From: Hansschlegelia quercus
GTDB taxonomy: Bacteria > Pseudomonadota > Alphaproteobacteria > Rhizobiales > Methylopilaceae
Direction of reading: 5' to 3'
Assembly: GCF_004310425.1 (NCBI RefSeq)
Contig: NZ_SIUB01000003.1
Coordinates: 62,001-126,000 of the forward strand
Length of the DNA stretch: 64,000 nt
The notes under the pieces are model-generated. The model saw only the letters and a list, made by a program, of their open reading frames with translations. It was not told the origin of the DNA and did not search any database. Of the stretch, positions 48,741 through 59,744 are shown one piece after another. The translations under genes and the position numbers were made by a program. Each line of letters begins with the position of its first letter. The first letter of the stretch is position 1.

Positions 48741-49313
48741 TCAGCGAGGCGCGCGCTTGGCGAGAATGCGCTGGAGGGTCCGGCGGTGCATGTTGAGCCG
48801 GCGGGCGGTCTCGGAGACGTTGCGGCCGCAGAGCTCGTAGACGCGCTGGATGTGCTCCCACCGCACGCGGTCCGCCGACATCGGATTCTCCGGCGGCTCC
48901 GGCTTGTGGTCGCCGGCGACCAGCGCGTTATGGATTTCGTCGGCATCGGCGGGTTTGGCAAGGTAATCGACCGCGCCGAGCTTCACGGCGGTAACGGCCG
49001 TCGCGATGTTGCCGTAGCCGGTGAGGACGACGCCGCGCGCATCCGGGCGGCGCGTCTTCAAGGCCTGGATGACGTCGAGGCCCGAGCCGTCGCCAAGCCG
49101 CATATCAACCACCGCAAAGGCGGGCGGGGCGCGGTCGACGCTCTCGATGCCGTCCCGCACCGTTTCTGCAACAGTAACGGAATAGCCACGCGCCTCCATC
49201 GCGCGCCCGAGGCGTTGCACGAACGCGCGGTCGTCATCAACGATGAGAAGGGTCATTTCGCCCGTCGGAACGAAACCGTCTGGCGCTTGGCCAGCGTCGA
49301 TCGTCATGTGCAT
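48741..49313 (-). CDS. actR: ActR/RegA/PrrA-type redox response regulator
   Basis: A 190-residue two-component regulator. The receiver domain has LLIVDDDRAF, the phospho-acceptor Asp in VVDMRLGDGSG and the conserved lysine in YLAKPAD. A short Fis-type C-terminal helix-turn-helix follows: GRNVSETARRLNMHRRTLQRILAKRAPR, nearly invariant in ActR/RegA. These regulators respond to the ActS/RegB quinone-sensing kinase and control respiration, photosynthesis or nitrogen genes. The kinase gene is not in this window. GGAG sits six bases before the ATG at 49313. Confidence 0.93.
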   Translation of the reverse strand: MHMTIDAGQAPDGFVPTGEMTLLIVDDDRAFVQRLGRAMEARGYSVTVAETVRDGIESVDRAPPAFAVVDMRLGDGSGLDVIQALKTRRPDARGVVLTGYGNIATAVTAVKLGAVDYLAKPADADEIHNALVAGDHKPEPPENPMSADRVRWEHIQRVYELCGRNVSETARRLNMHRRTLQRILAKRAPR

Positions 49314-49453
49314 CAAAAGCTCCGCCAAGACGGCGTCGGGACGTCAGCCGCCGCCCGCGACCAATCGATGCACTATACCCTTGGATGAGACCGAGCAAGG
49401 GAAGCGCCGGCGGGGCGGCGGTTTCCTGCAAAGTTGGTGAACGGCGCGCCCCG

Positions 49454-49993
49454 TCAGCGCGGCGCAAGCACCATCGTCATCTGCCGTCCTTCGAGTGACG
49501 GGTCGCTCTCGACCTTGGCTTCCTCCGCGACTTCCTCGCGGACCTTGACGAGAAGCTTCAGCCCAAGATCCTGATGCGCCATCTCGCGACCGCGGAAGCG
49601 CATGGTCACCTTGACCTTGTCGCCCTCCTCGAAGAACCGGCGCATCGCGCGCATCTTCACGTCGTAGTCGTGATCATCGATGTTCGGGCGCATCTTGATC
49701 TCTTTGACTTCGACGATCTTCTGGTTTTTGCGAGCCTCGGCGGCCTTCTTCTGGTTCTGATACTTGTACTTGCCGTAATCGAGCAGCTTACAAACGGGCG
49801 GGACCGAATTCGGAGCGATCTCCACGAGATCGAGCCCCGCATCCTCCGCGGCTTGCAGCGCGTCGTTGATCTTGGTCGGGCCGAGATTGGCTCCCTCGGC
49901 GTCGATGAGCTGAACTTCGAGGACGCGGATCTCCTTGTTGACGCGGGGACCGTCCTTCTGGGCGGGCGCGACGGGCCTCATGGGTCGACGAAT
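49454..49993 (-). CDS. infC: Translation initiation factor IF-3, probable ATT start
   Basis: A 179-residue IF-3: [43 protein letters not shown], then [14 protein letters not shown] and the terminal MTMVLAPR. The family often starts at AUU, which allows autoregulation because IF-3 rejects non-AUG starts. Here ATT at 49993 is followed by CGT CGA CCC ATG, and GAGGAG lies nine bases before the ATT. The in-frame ATG at 49981 would be about 21 bases away, too far. The ATT therefore best fits as start. Confidence 0.93.
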   Translation of the reverse strand: MRRPMRPVAPAQKDGPRVNKEIRVLEVQLIDAEGANLGPTKINDALQAAEDAGLDLVEIAPNSVPPVCKLLDYGKYKYQNQKKAAEARKNQKIVEVKEIKMRPNIDDHDYDVKMRAMRRFFEEGDKVKVTMRFRGREMAHQDLGLKLLVKVREEVAEEAKVESDPSLEGRQMTMVLAPR

Positions 49994-50158
49994 GGCTTCA
50001 GTCTCCTCTAGACGACAAAGGGGTCGTTCAAAACGCGAAAAACCCCGTGGCGGAACGCACGAGGGCAACGCGGACGGCGCATCGGCCGCTTGGCGTCCAA
50101 GATCGTAACAAACCGCTGGGAAGTCAATGTGGGCGAGCTTATCTCAGCCTGCGCGCCG

Positions 50159-50656
50159 ATGGAGACCGCAGGTTTGAGCGAAGGCCGGATAACCCCGACC
50201 CTATACGTCGACGGCGACGCCTGTCCCGTGAAGGATGAGGTCTACCGCGTCGCGGAGCGCCACGATCTCGACGTCGTCGTGGTCGCCAACCGCTTCATGG
50301 TCACCCCGCGCGGCGGCCGCGTGCGCCTGCAGCTTGTGCCGGAAGGTCCGGACGTCGCCGACGACTGGATCGCCGAGGCTATCCGGCCGCATGACGTCGC
50401 GATCACGGCGGATATTCCGCTCGCCGCGCGCTGCCTCGCCAAGGGCGCGGCGGCGATCGGCACGACCGGGCGGCCGTTCACGTCAGCCTCGATCGGAAGC
50501 GCGCTCGCCTCTCGCGAGCTGATGAGCCACTTGAGAGAAATCGGCGAGATCACGGGCGGCCCCAAATCCTTCCGCCCGGCCGATCGCTCGCGCTTCCTTC
50601 AGGAGCTTGAGCACGCCATCCAGCGCGCGAAGCGCAGCTTAGGAACGTCTGCATGA
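50159..50656 (+). CDS. UPF0178 (YaiI/YqxD) family protein
   Basis: About 165 residues. TPTLYVDGDACPVKDEVYRVAERH is the UPF0178 opening, followed by VVVVANRFM, ITADIPLAARCLAKGAAAI and a GGPKSFRPADRSRFLQELE tail. The family has a PIN/NYN-like nuclease fold with conserved acidic residues; its activity is poorly established. The start is uncertain: ATG 50159 is chosen over one at 50090 because family members are short. No strong ribosome site. Its end overlaps the next gene by ATGA. Confidence 0.85.
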   Translation: METAGLSEGRITPTLYVDGDACPVKDEVYRVAERHDLDVVVVANRFMVTPRGGRVRLQLVPEGPDVADDWIAEAIRPHDVAITADIPLAARCLAKGAAAIGTTGRPFTSASIGSALASRELMSHLREIGEITGGPKSFRPADRSRFLQELEHAIQRAKRSLGTSA

Positions 50657-51717
50657 CCCGCCGCAAGCTGCTGCTGGCGCTGCTCGCCCTTCCCGCCGCC
50701 GGAGCCGGCTGGTTCAGCTGGAGCCGTAACCGCAACCCCTATTATTCCGGGCCGCCGACCGATCATTTCGATGGCCTGCGCTTCTTCAATCCCGATCACA
50801 AATGGGCGAAGACGCCGATCGAGACGATCCGCGCGATCTGGCTCGGCGACAGGGTCGAATGGCCGGAGAGCTGGCCGAGCCCGTTCTGGGCCGCCAAGCC
50901 GCCTGCCCGCGTCGAGGGCTCCGCCTTGCGCGTCACGGCCGTCGGCCACGCCACGCACCTCATCCAGGCAGCGGGGCTCAACATCCTGACCGACCCGGTC
51001 TGGTCGGAGCGCGCCTCGCCCGTCGGCTTTGCCGGCCCGAGACGCGTGGTCGCGCCGGGGATCGCGTTCGACGACCTGCCGAAGATCGACGTCGTCCTGC
51101 TGTCGCACAACCATTACGACCATCTCGACCTCGACACGCTGGCGCGGATCGAGAAGCGCGATCGGCCCCGGGTGATCGTCCCGCTTGGCAACAACGCCAT
51201 CATCAAAGCGAACGACCCTTCCAGCGCGGCCGAGGCTTATGATTGGGGCGCCGTCGTGCCCCTTGAGGACGGCGTGACGGCCACGCTCGCCCCGGCCTAT
51301 CACTGGTCGGCGCGCAGCGTGACCGACCGGCGCAAGGCGCTCTGGTGCGCCTACGCGCTCGATTTCGGCGCCGCCGGCAGGGTCTATTTCGGGGGCGACA
51401 GCGGGTTCGGCCCCGGGACGATCTTCCGCGCCGCCGGCGAAAAGCTCGGTCCCTTCCGGCTCGCCATCATCCCGATCGGCGCCTACGAGCCGCGCTGGTT
51501 CATGGGCGACCAGCATATGAACCCGGCCGAGGCGGTGGAGGCGTTCAAGCTGCTGAACGCGGAGGCCGCGATCGGATGCCACTGGGGCGTCTTCCGGCTG
51601 ACGGCGGAGGCAATCGACGCGCCCGCGAAGGATTTAGCGACCGCGCTCGACAAAGCAGCGATCGCCCCGGAACGGTTTCGAGCCCTAAGGCCTGGAGAGG
51701 TCTGGGAAGCGGCGTGA
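50653..51717 (+). CDS. NAPE-PLD/RomA-like metallo-beta-lactamase-fold hydrolase
   Basis: A 354-residue protein with an N-terminal hydrophobic anchor (LLLALLALPAAGAGWFSW). The metallo-beta-lactamase signature is SHNHYDHLD, followed by YHWSAR, FGGDSGFG and IGCHWG, as in the NAPE-PLD/UlaG-type branch. GHATHLIQAAGLNILTDPVWSERASP is typical of this subfamily. It may hydrolyse a phosphodiester, possibly in phospholipid remodelling. It begins in an ATGA overlap with the UPF0178 gene. Substrate unproven. Confidence 0.9.
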   Translation: MTRRKLLLALLALPAAGAGWFSWSRNRNPYYSGPPTDHFDGLRFFNPDHKWAKTPIETIRAIWLGDRVEWPESWPSPFWAAKPPARVEGSALRVTAVGHATHLIQAAGLNILTDPVWSERASPVGFAGPRRVVAPGIAFDDLPKIDVVLLSHNHYDHLDLDTLARIEKRDRPRVIVPLGNNAIIKANDPSSAAEAYDWGAVVPLEDGVTATLAPAYHWSARSVTDRRKALWCAYALDFGAAGRVYFGGDSGFGPGTIFRAAGEKLGPFRLAIIPIGAYEPRWFMGDQHMNPAEAVEAFKLLNAEAAIGCHWGVFRLTAEAIDAPAKDLATALDKAAIAPERFRALRPGEVWEAA

Positions 51718-51724
51718 ATTGAGC

Positions 51725-51815
51725 GTCATCCCGGCCGGAGCGCAAGCGAACCGGGATCGTCCTTAGAACAGAGCTCACGATCCCGGATCAACGCTTGCGA
51801 GCCGTCCGGGATGAC
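51725..51815. repeat. GTCATCCCGG palindromic intergenic repeat, copy 1
   Basis: GTCATCCCGG at 51725-51734 and its reverse complement CCGGGATGAC at 51806-51815 frame the gap between two convergent genes. Inside are further CCGGGATCGT / GATCCCGGAT sub-elements. Related copies lie at 59587-59690 and 61952-62044. A folded RNA could act as a terminator or mRNA stabiliser. Confidence 0.8.
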
Positions 51816-51825
51816 GAGGCCGCGA

Positions 51826-52812
<987 letters not shown>

Positions 52813-52922
52813 CTCGGTTCTCCCTGTCGTCCGATCGCAATCTGGACGGCGCTGTTTCCCTCTTGGCGGGGCATCGTAGTCAACGCACAGACAACTGTCG
52901 ATAAACTCTATGATATACGTTC

Positions 52923-53396
52923 TTAGATCGTAAAATCATAAAGAGGGCGTTCTTCCCCAAAGACATGGCGGCGCTCCGCCTCGGCGCAAAGCTCCTCGAC
53001 CGTGATTTCGTCGAGGCGCTCCAGAAAGGCCTCGGAGGCCGAGCGGATCATCGGCATCACGACGCTGCCGACGAGCGGGGAGGCCTCCGAGCCGGGCTCG
53101 GGCTCGCGCAAGGCCACTTCGCTCGGATCCTCAGGCTCGCCAAGCGCTGCGCGAACGATGTCGGCGATGGTGATGCGGCGGCGCTCGCGCGCAAGCTCAT
53201 AGCCGCCGCGCGGTCCACGCACGCCCTTGAGAATGCCTGCGCGCACTAAGACCTGCAGAAGCGTCTCGAGATGCCGGGGCGGCAGGCCATGACGCGCGGC
53301 GAGCGTCTTGGCGGCGATCGGGGTCGGACGCGCGTGATAGGCGATGTCCACGACGGCGGCGACAGCCAACAAACTCCGGCGCGGCAACAGGTTCAT
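52923..53396 (-). CDS. Rrf2-family regulator without cluster cysteines (CymR-like)
   Basis: A 157-residue Rrf2 regulator. The winged helix includes [44 protein letters not shown], the family's hallmark. IscR, NsrR and RirA have three cysteines after it for an iron-sulfur cluster; this protein has only one Cys, near residue 137. It is therefore closer to CymR, which senses cysteine status through CysK. The next gene downstream is cysK, which fits. AAGGAA precedes the ATG. Confidence 0.88.
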   Translation of the reverse strand: MNLLPRRSLLAVAAVVDIAYHARPTPIAAKTLAARHGLPPRHLETLLQVLVRAGILKGVRGPRGGYELARERRRITIADIVRAALGEPEDPSEVALREPEPGSEASPLVGSVVMPMIRSASEAFLERLDEITVEELCAEAERRHVFGEERPLYDFTI

Positions 53397-53414
53397 CGAT
53401 TTTTTCCTTCCGGG

Positions 53415-53864
53415 TCACCGCCCCGTCGAACCGAATCCGCCCTCCCCCCGTTCGCTGGAATCGAGCCGGTCCGCTTGAACGAGGGCGGCCTTTTCGACCG
53501 CCGCCATCACGAGCTGAGCGATGCGATCGCCCCTCCCAACGGAAAACGTCTCAGTTCCCAGATTGATCAGAAGGACCTTCACCTCGCCGCGATAATCCGC
53601 GTCGACCGTTCCCGGGGCGTTCAGCACGGTCACCCCGTGCTTCACAGCCAGTCCCGAGCGCGGCCTGACCTGACATTCGAAGCCCGCAGGAATCTGGAGC
53701 GCCAGTCCAGTCGGGACAAGGGCGCGGCCGCCCGGGACGATCACGATCGGGTCGCCGTCCTCAACCGCCGCGCGCAGATCCATGCCTGCGGCGCCCTCGG
53801 TCTCGTAGGCCGGCAAGGGCAGGCCCCGGCCGTGCGGCAGCACGACGACGCGCAGCGCGCTCAC
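53415..53864 (-). CDS. dut: Deoxyuridine 5'-triphosphate nucleotidohydrolase (dUTPase)
   Basis: A 149-residue trimeric dUTPase. All five motifs are in order: [28 protein letters not shown] and the C-terminal [10 protein letters not shown]. It hydrolyses dUTP to dUMP, keeping uracil out of DNA. The GTG start overlaps the coaBC stop (GTGA), so the two are coupled, as is common in this order. Confidence 0.97.
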   Translation of the reverse strand: MSALRVVVLPHGRGLPLPAYETEGAAGMDLRAAVEDGDPIVIVPGGRALVPTGLALQIPAGFECQVRPRSGLAVKHGVTVLNAPGTVDADYRGEVKVLLINLGTETFSVGRGDRIAQLVMAAVEKAALVQADRLDSSERGEGGFGSTGR

Positions 53865-55069
53865 GTCCTGGCTCCGAGCGCCGCGGCGATTCTCTCGACG
53901 AGGGCTGCGGCGACCGCCCGCTTCGTCATGGAAGGCCAGCTCTCGACGCCCTCCGGCCCGACGATGTGGACGGAATTGTCCTCGCCGCCCATCGCGCCGC
54001 CGGCCTCGGAGACGTCGTTCGCGACGATGAAGTCCGCCCCTTTGCGTGCGAGCTTCGCCTTGGCGTGCTCGACGACGCGCTCCGTCTCCGCCGCGAAGCC
54101 GACCACGATTGCGGGGCGCCTCGCGCCTTTCGCGACAGTCGCGAGGATGTCCGGATTCTCGACCAGCGCGAGGGTGGGCGGACCGCCGGCGCCCTTCTTG
54201 ATCTTCTGGCCTGAATCTTCCGCGACCCGCCAGTCCGCCACCGCGGCGGCGAACACGGCGGCATCTGCGGGCAGGGCGGCTTCGACCGCCGCCAGCATCT
54301 CGCGCGCCGTCTCGACGCGGATGACGGCGACGCCCTCAGGATCGGGAATGGCGACCGGCCCTGTGACCAGCGTCACCGTCGCGCCGGCGCGCGCGGCGGC
54401 TTCGGCGATCGCGTGGCCCTGGCGGCCCGAGGAGCGGTTGGCGAGCACGCGCACCGGGTCGATCGGCTCGTGGGTCGGCCCGGAGGTGACGAGCACAGTC
54501 TTTCCGACGAGCGGCTTCTCACCGGATCCGAGCAGGCCTTCCGCCGCGGCGACGATCGCGAGCGGCTCGCTCATCCGCCCGAGCCCATTCTCGCCGCGCT
54601 CGGCCATGAGCCCGGTCTCGGGCCCTACGAAGGCGACGCCGTCCTCCTTCAGCCGCGTGACGTTCCGCTGCGTGGCGGGATGCGCCCACATGGTCGGATT
54701 CATCGCTGGCGCCGCAAGCACCGGCGCCGTGGTCGCGACCAGAGCCGTGGAGGCAAGATCGTTCGCGAGACCGTTCGCGAGCTTCGCGAGAAGATCGGCG
54801 GTCGCTGGCGCGACGATGACGAGGTCGGCGTCGCGGGCGAGCCGGATGTGGCCGACGTCGTGCTCGTCGGTGAGGTCGAACAGGCTCTGGAAGCAGCGCT
54901 CGCCGGTCAGCGTGGCGACGGAGAGCGGCGTGACGAACTCGGCGGCGGCGGCGGTCAGGATCGCGCGCACCGAATGGCCGCGCTCCTTCAGCCGCCGGAT
55001 CAGGTCGAGCGACTTGTAGGCCGCGATACCGCCGCCGATGACGAGAAGGATGCGCGCGGGCGAGCTCAT
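53861..55069 (-). CDS. coaBC: Phosphopantothenoylcysteine decarboxylase/synthetase (CoaBC)
   Basis: A 402-residue bifunctional CoA-biosynthesis enzyme. The N-terminal flavoprotein (1-190) has [34 protein letters not shown] and APAMNPTMW. The C-terminal synthetase begins at about residue 193 with [25 protein letters not shown]. It adds cysteine to phosphopantothenate and then decarboxylates the product. It lies between ubiB and dut on the minus strand. Confidence 0.96.
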   Translation of the reverse strand: MSSPARILLVIGGGIAAYKSLDLIRRLKERGHSVRAILTAAAAEFVTPLSVATLTGERCFQSLFDLTDEHDVGHIRLARDADLVIVAPATADLLAKLANGLANDLASTALVATTAPVLAAPAMNPTMWAHPATQRNVTRLKEDGVAFVGPETGLMAERGENGLGRMSEPLAIVAAAEGLLGSGEKPLVGKTVLVTSGPTHEPIDPVRVLANRSSGRQGHAIAEAAARAGATVTLVTGPVAIPDPEGVAVIRVETAREMLAAVEAALPADAAVFAAAVADWRVAEDSGQKIKKGAGGPPTLALVENPDILATVAKGARRPAIVVGFAAETERVVEHAKAKLARKGADFIVANDVSEAGGAMGGEDNSVHIVGPEGVESWPSMTKRAVAAALVERIAAALGART

Positions 55070-55118
55070 AGGCGCTCCACGGTTCGCCGGAGGCCTGCCG
55101 ACGTCAGACTTGCCGGCG

Positions 55119-56696
55119 TCAATGCGGCAGACCGAACAGATAGACCAACACGCCGACCGCGATGGCCGCGAGCGCGACGTTCGACCAGATCATGGTCCGC
55201 CGGACGCCCGAGACGATCGCCTGAATGCTCTCTTCCGAATAGCTCAACCCGCCGCGCACGACATATTCGAGATCGACAGAGATGCGCTCCAGTCGCAGCA
55301 GGAGTTCGGGGCCGGCCGCGAGACCCCGCGCGAGCTGCCGCAGCTCCGAGGCGGCGCTCTCCGCGATCCCGATGGGCCCGAGATTGCGCTCGAGCCATTC
55401 GCGGACCACAGGCTCTGCCGTGCGCCACATGTCGAGCCGCGGGTCGAGCGTGCGCGCGACGCCTTCGACGACGACCATCGTCTTCTGCAGCATCAGCAGC
55501 TCGGGCCGGGTCTGCATCTGGAACAGCTCGGTCACCTCGAACAGTAAGGTGAGCAGGCGGGCCATCGAGATCTGGTCCGCGGTGCGCGAGTGGATCGGCT
55601 CCCCAATCGCCCTGAGCGCACGTGCGAACTCGGCGATCGATTCCTCCGCCGGCACATAGCCCGCCTCGAAGTGGACTTCGGCGATGCGTTTGTAGTCGCG
55701 CACGATGAAGCCGTGCAGGATCTCCGCGAGGAAGCGGCGCTCCTTCAGGCCGAGGCGGCCGGTGATGCCGAAATCGACCGCGACCAGCGTGCCGGAGGCG
55801 TCGACGAACAGGTTTCCGGGATGCATGTCGGCGTGGAAGAAGCCGTCGCGCATCGCGTGCCGCAGAAAGGTCTGCATCAGGTGCCGGCCGAGAGCAGGCA
55901 GGTCATGGCCGGCGCGGGCGAGGCCTTCGCGATCGGCGAGCTTTACGCCGTCGACCCATTCCATGGTGAGCACGCCGCGCGCGGTGCGCTCCCAGTCGAC
56001 GCCGGGAACCCGGAAGCCCGGATCGGCCGCCGTGTTTTCGGCGATCTCCGACAGCGCCGCCGCCTCGAGCCGCAGATCCATCTCGATCGCGACAGAGCGC
56101 GCAAGCGTCTCCACCACCACGATCGGCTTCAGCCGCCGCGCCTTCGGGACCCAGCGCTCGATCAGCCTGGCGACCGCGAAGAAGGCGGAGAGATCGCGCC
56201 CGAAGGAGCGGGTGACGCCCGGCCGCAGAATCTTGACCGCGACGGCGCGCTCGACGCCGTCCAGATCGATCACCGTCGCCTTGTGGACCTGCGCGATCGA
56301 GGCGGCGGCGACCGCTGGTCCAAGCGAGGCGTAGACGTCGGCTGGCGGCCGTCCGAGCGCCTCGAGGATCTGCGCTTCCGCGATTCCTTGAGGGAAGGGC
56401 GCGACCTGGTCGTGCAGCAGTTCGAGATCGCGCGCCGTCTTGAAACCGACGACGTCCGGCCGGGTCGCGAGGAACTGACCGAGCTTGACGTAAGACGGCC
56501 CGAGCCGCTGCAGCGCGCGGGCGAGACCGACCCCGCCATCCTTCGCTGAGCTGCGCTCGATGATGCGGCCGACGCGGATCAGCGTGCGCGCGAAAGGCGG
56601 CAGCTCGATCGGGTCGACGAGCCTGAGCGCGCCCTCCCGCGCCATGACGAAGCCGGCGCGGGCGAGGCGGACGAGATTGGGAAGCGCCCTCAACAC
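55119..56696 (-). CDS. ubiB: Ubiquinone biosynthesis ATPase/kinase-like protein UbiB
   Basis: A 525-residue ABC1/UbiB protein starting at GTG. The KxGQ motif is in GPSYVKLGQFLATRPD at about 72-87; the kinase-like core has VKILRPGV, FFHADMHPGNLFVD and VAVDFGITGRL. Two C-terminal hydrophobic helices (TMIWSNVALAAIAVGVLVYLFG) anchor it in the membrane. It supports the hydroxylation/methylation stage of coenzyme Q synthesis. It follows ubiE after 36 bases, the usual pairing. Confidence 0.95.
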   Translation of the reverse strand: MLRALPNLVRLARAGFVMAREGALRLVDPIELPPFARTLIRVGRIIERSSAKDGGVGLARALQRLGPSYVKLGQFLATRPDVVGFKTARDLELLHDQVAPFPQGIAEAQILEALGRPPADVYASLGPAVAAASIAQVHKATVIDLDGVERAVAVKILRPGVTRSFGRDLSAFFAVARLIERWVPKARRLKPIVVVETLARSVAIEMDLRLEAAALSEIAENTAADPGFRVPGVDWERTARGVLTMEWVDGVKLADREGLARAGHDLPALGRHLMQTFLRHAMRDGFFHADMHPGNLFVDASGTLVAVDFGITGRLGLKERRFLAEILHGFIVRDYKRIAEVHFEAGYVPAEESIAEFARALRAIGEPIHSRTADQISMARLLTLLFEVTELFQMQTRPELLMLQKTMVVVEGVARTLDPRLDMWRTAEPVVREWLERNLGPIGIAESAASELRQLARGLAAGPELLLRLERISVDLEYVVRGGLSYSEESIQAIVSGVRRTMIWSNVALAAIAVGVLVYLFGLPH

Positions 56697-56732
56697 GCGG
56701 GCAGGCCGGCCTGTCGAGGGGCGATCATGGCG

Positions 56733-57497
56733 TCAGATCCGGAAACCGACATGAAGCGCCGCGACCCCGCCTGTCATCGGCGTCGCGGTCACCTGCTCGA
56801 AGCCGGCGTCGCAAATCATGCCGGCGAAGGTCTCGGCGTCGGGAAAGCGGCGGATCGACTCGACGAGATAGCGATAGGGCTCGCCATCGCCCGCCACCAT
56901 TTGGCCGAGCCGCGGGATCACGCCGAACGAAAAGGCGTCGTAGACCTTGGCGAGGCCCGGCACGTCGACCTTGGAGAACTCGAGCACAAGAAGTCGTCCG
57001 CCGGGCTTCAGAACGCGGCGCATCTCCTTCAGCGCGACGGGGATCCGCGGCACGTTGCGGATGCCGAAGGCGATGGTGACCGCGTCGAACGAGCGGTCGG
57101 GGAACGGAAGATCCTCGGCGTTGCCCTGGATGAACGTCACGCGATCGCCGAGCCGGCGCTTCGCCGCCCGCGCCGCGCCGACGTCGAGCATCGCCTGGTT
57201 GATGTCGAACACCGTGACCGAAACGCCGGGCCCGCCGGACTTCAGCGCGCGGAAGGCGATGTCGCCGGTCCCGCCCGCGACGTCCAGCATGTCGAACCGC
57301 CGCGCGCCGCGCGGCAGGCCGATCGCGGTGGTCATCGCCGATTTCCAGGCCCGGTGGAGACCGCCGGACATCAGGTCGTTCATCAGGTCGTAGCGCGAGG
57401 CGACCTTGTGGAACACCTCGTCGACCAGGCCCTGCTTCTCGTCGAGCCTGACTTCGGCGAAACCGAAATGCGTGTCGTCGGAGACGGAGCGGTCCAT
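56733..57497 (-). CDS. ubiE: Ubiquinone/menaquinone C-methyltransferase UbiE
   Basis: A 254-residue SAM-dependent methyltransferase. [25 protein letters not shown] at about 29-53 is the UbiE signature; [15 protein letters not shown] is the SAM-binding motif; [10 protein letters not shown] and [12 protein letters not shown]-like [13 protein letters not shown] follow. It methylates the quinone ring carbon in coenzyme Q synthesis. It is the first gene of the ubiE-ubiB-coaBC-dut series, divergent from hemJ. Confidence 0.96.
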   Translation of the reverse strand: MDRSVSDDTHFGFAEVRLDEKQGLVDEVFHKVASRYDLMNDLMSGGLHRAWKSAMTTAIGLPRGARRFDMLDVAGGTGDIAFRALKSGGPGVSVTVFDINQAMLDVGAARAAKRRLGDRVTFIQGNAEDLPFPDRSFDAVTIAFGIRNVPRIPVALKEMRRVLKPGGRLLVLEFSKVDVPGLAKVYDAFSFGVIPRLGQMVAGDGEPYRYLVESIRRFPDAETFAGMICDAGFEQVTATPMTGGVAALHVGFRI

Positions 57498-57605
57498 CGG
57501 AATCCTCGGGCGCGGGCGAAGGCGCGGACCCTAGCTTGGCGGCGCCACCGGCGCTAGGGTCCCGCTCCCCGCCTCCGGGGTCAGGGTTAGCAAGGCAGGC
57601 CGCGC

Positions 57606-58034
57606 GTGGATTTCTATCTCTGGATCAAAGCGCTGCACGTCGTGGCCGTCATCTCGTGGATGGCCGCGATGCTCTATCTGCCGCGCCTGTTCGTCTATCA
57701 TGCCGAGGCGACCACAGGCTCCGAGAAATCCGAGACGTTCAAGGTGATGGAGCGCCGCCTGCTCAAGGGGATCGCAACGCCGGCGATGATCGTGACCTGG
57801 CTCGCAGGCTTGTTTCTCGTCTGGCAGGGCGGTTGGATCACGTCGGGCTGGCTGCATGGCAAGCTGCTGCTGGTGGTGCTGCTCTCCGGCATCCACGGCA
57901 TGCTGTCGAAGTGGACGCGCGAATTCGCCAACGACGCCAACAAGCGGTCGTCGAAATTCTACCGGGTGATGAACGAGGTCCCCGCCGTGCTGATGCTCGG
58001 TATCGTCATTCTCGTCATCGTGAAGCCGTTCTGA
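57606..58034 (+). CDS. hemJ: Protoporphyrinogen IX oxidase HemJ
   Basis: A 142-residue membrane protein with four hydrophobic segments, starting at GTG: WIKALHVVAVISWMAAMLYLPRLFVYH carries the conserved histidine and the family motif, RRLLKGIATPAMIVTWLAG a second region, and WLHGKLLLVVLLSGIHG the third. HemJ oxidises protoporphyrinogen IX in haem synthesis. It is followed by rho, a frequent order in alphaproteobacteria, although hemE lies about 5 kb away here. Confidence 0.93.
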   Translation: MDFYLWIKALHVVAVISWMAAMLYLPRLFVYHAEATTGSEKSETFKVMERRLLKGIATPAMIVTWLAGLFLVWQGGWITSGWLHGKLLLVVLLSGIHGMLSKWTREFANDANKRSSKFYRVMNEVPAVLMLGIVILVIVKPF

Positions 58035-58310
58035 GCCCATCTTTCGCGAAAACGGAATGACGGCGCGCGATTGCGCTTGTCGCGCGAGATTTCAGCGTTT
58101 ATGAGGAAACTCCTCTCGAAGTCGGCGTAGGCGCGCAAGCGCAAGGTCCGGCCGGCGCGCGCAGCGCCCGGCGACTAGACCTCCCACCCGACGGACGCAT
58201 TCCGGTTCGCGGACGATCCCCTCCTCCGCCTGCGCACTTTCCTCCATATCCAAGTTCCCGCGCACGTCTCACGTCTGACCGAGCCGGACTCTATAATTCA
58301 AAGGCCTTCG
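58035..58310 (+). promoter_or_regulatory. Leader region of rho
   Basis: A 276-base gap before rho, with a GC-rich core rich in GCGCGCAAGCGCAAGG-like runs (about 58130-58180) and C-rich stretches after 58185. A long leader is typical of rho genes, which are autoregulated by their own product through C-rich transcripts. No defined element was identified. Confidence 0.45.
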
Positions 58311-59576
58311 ATGCCCGAAATCAGGCTCTTCGACCTCAAGGCGAAATCGCCGACGGAACTGCTCGTCCAGGCGGACGAGCTCGAGGTCGAAAACGCAAGC
58401 ACGCTGCGCAAGCAGGAGCTGCTGTTCGCCATTCTCAAGCAGTTTGCGGCCCGCGAGGTCGACATTATCGGCACCGGCGTCGTCGAGGTGCTGCAGGACG
58501 GCTTCGGCTTCCTGCGCTCGCCCGACGCGAACTATCTCCCGGGTCCGGACGACATCTACATCTCGCCCTCGCAGATCCGCCGCTTCAGCTTGCGCACCGG
58601 CGACACGGTCGAGGGGCAGATCAGGAGCCCGAAGGACGGCGAGCGCTACTTCGCGCTGCTCAAGGTCAACACGATCAATTTCGACGACCCCGACAAGGTC
58701 CGTCACAAGGTCCATTTCGACAATCTGACGCCGCTTTATCCGGACGAGCGGCTGAAGATGGAGATCGACAATCCGACCAAGAAGGACATGTCGACCCGCG
58801 TGATCGACATCGTCGCGCCGCTCGGCAAGGGCCAGCGCGCCTTGATCGTCGCGCCGCCGCGGACCGGCAAGACGGTCATGATGCAGAACATCGCGACCGC
58901 GATCGCCGCCAATCATCCCGAGTGCTACCTGATCGTGCTGCTGATCGACGAGCGGCCCGAAGAGGTCACCGACATGCAGCGCTCGGTGAAGGGCGAGGTG
59001 ATCTCCTCCACCTTCGACGAGCCGGCCCAGCGTCACGTGCAGGTCGCCGAAATGGTGATCGAGAAGGCCAAGCGGCTCGTCGAGCACGGCCGGGACGTGG
59101 TCATCCTGCTGGATTCGATCACCCGCCTTGGCCGCGCCTACAACACCGTCGTGCCGTCGTCCGGCAAGGTGCTGACCGGCGGTGTGGACGCCAACGCGCT
59201 GCAGCGCCCCAAGCGCTTCTTCGGCGCGGCGCGCAACATCGAGGAGGGCGGCTCGCTGACGATCATCGCGTCCGCCCTGATCGACACCGGCTCGCGCATG
59301 GACGAGGTGATCTTCGAGGAGTTCAAGGGCACCGGCAACTCGGAGCTCATCCTCGACCGCAAGGTCTCCGACAAGCGTACCTTCCCGGCGATGGACATCA
59401 CCCGCTCGGGCACGCGCAAGGAAGAGCTCATCGTTCCGCCCGACCAGCTCAAGAAGATGTATGTGCTCCGCCGCATCCTGAACCCGATGGGCACGGTCGA
59501 CGCGATGGAGTTCCTGCTCGACAAGCTGCGGTCCACCAAGACCAACGCGGACTTCTTCGAGTCGATGAACACCTGA
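58311..59576 (+). CDS. rho: Transcription termination factor Rho
   Basis: A 421-residue hexameric RNA helicase. The N-terminal RNA-binding part includes [37 protein letters not shown]. The ATPase has a P-loop [31 protein letters not shown], the Q-loop [12 protein letters not shown], and [12 protein letters not shown] with RTFPAMDI near the end. It terminates transcripts without intrinsic hairpins. AAAGG precedes the ATG. Confidence 0.98.
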   Translation: MPEIRLFDLKAKSPTELLVQADELEVENASTLRKQELLFAILKQFAAREVDIIGTGVVEVLQDGFGFLRSPDANYLPGPDDIYISPSQIRRFSLRTGDTVEGQIRSPKDGERYFALLKVNTINFDDPDKVRHKVHFDNLTPLYPDERLKMEIDNPTKKDMSTRVIDIVAPLGKGQRALIVAPPRTGKTVMMQNIATAIAANHPECYLIVLLIDERPEEVTDMQRSVKGEVISSTFDEPAQRHVQVAEMVIEKAKRLVEHGRDVVILLDSITRLGRAYNTVVPSSGKVLTGGVDANALQRPKRFFGAARNIEEGGSLTIIASALIDTGSRMDEVIFEEFKGTGNSELILDRKVSDKRTFPAMDITRSGTRKEELIVPPDQLKKMYVLRRILNPMGTVDAMEFLLDKLRSTKTNADFFESMNT

Positions 59577-59586
59577 CGACTGACGC

Positions 59587-59690
59587 GTCATCCCGGCCGA
59601 AGCACGGCGCAGAGCCGGGACCGTTCCTCAGGATCGATCGCTTCACTCCGCCTACGATCCCGGATCGCGCTGACGCGCGTCCGGGATGAC
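59587..59690. repeat. GTCATCCCGG palindromic intergenic repeat, copy 2
   Basis: GTCATCCCGG at 59587-59596 and CCGGGATGAC at 59681-59690 delimit a 104-base element immediately after the rho stop. Internal GAGCCGGGACCGTT and GATCCCGGATCG pieces match copies 1 and 3. Confidence 0.8.
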
Positions 59691-59744
59691 GGATCCTGGG
59701 CAGCCGTCTTGCCCCGCAGCCTTCGCCATGTTCGGAATGCGCCC

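Noticed and set aside
53271-55019. Plus-strand open frame of about 580 codons opposite dut and coaBC
   Set aside because: Ser/Ala/Thr/Arg-rich shadow of unmistakable core genes on the other strand.
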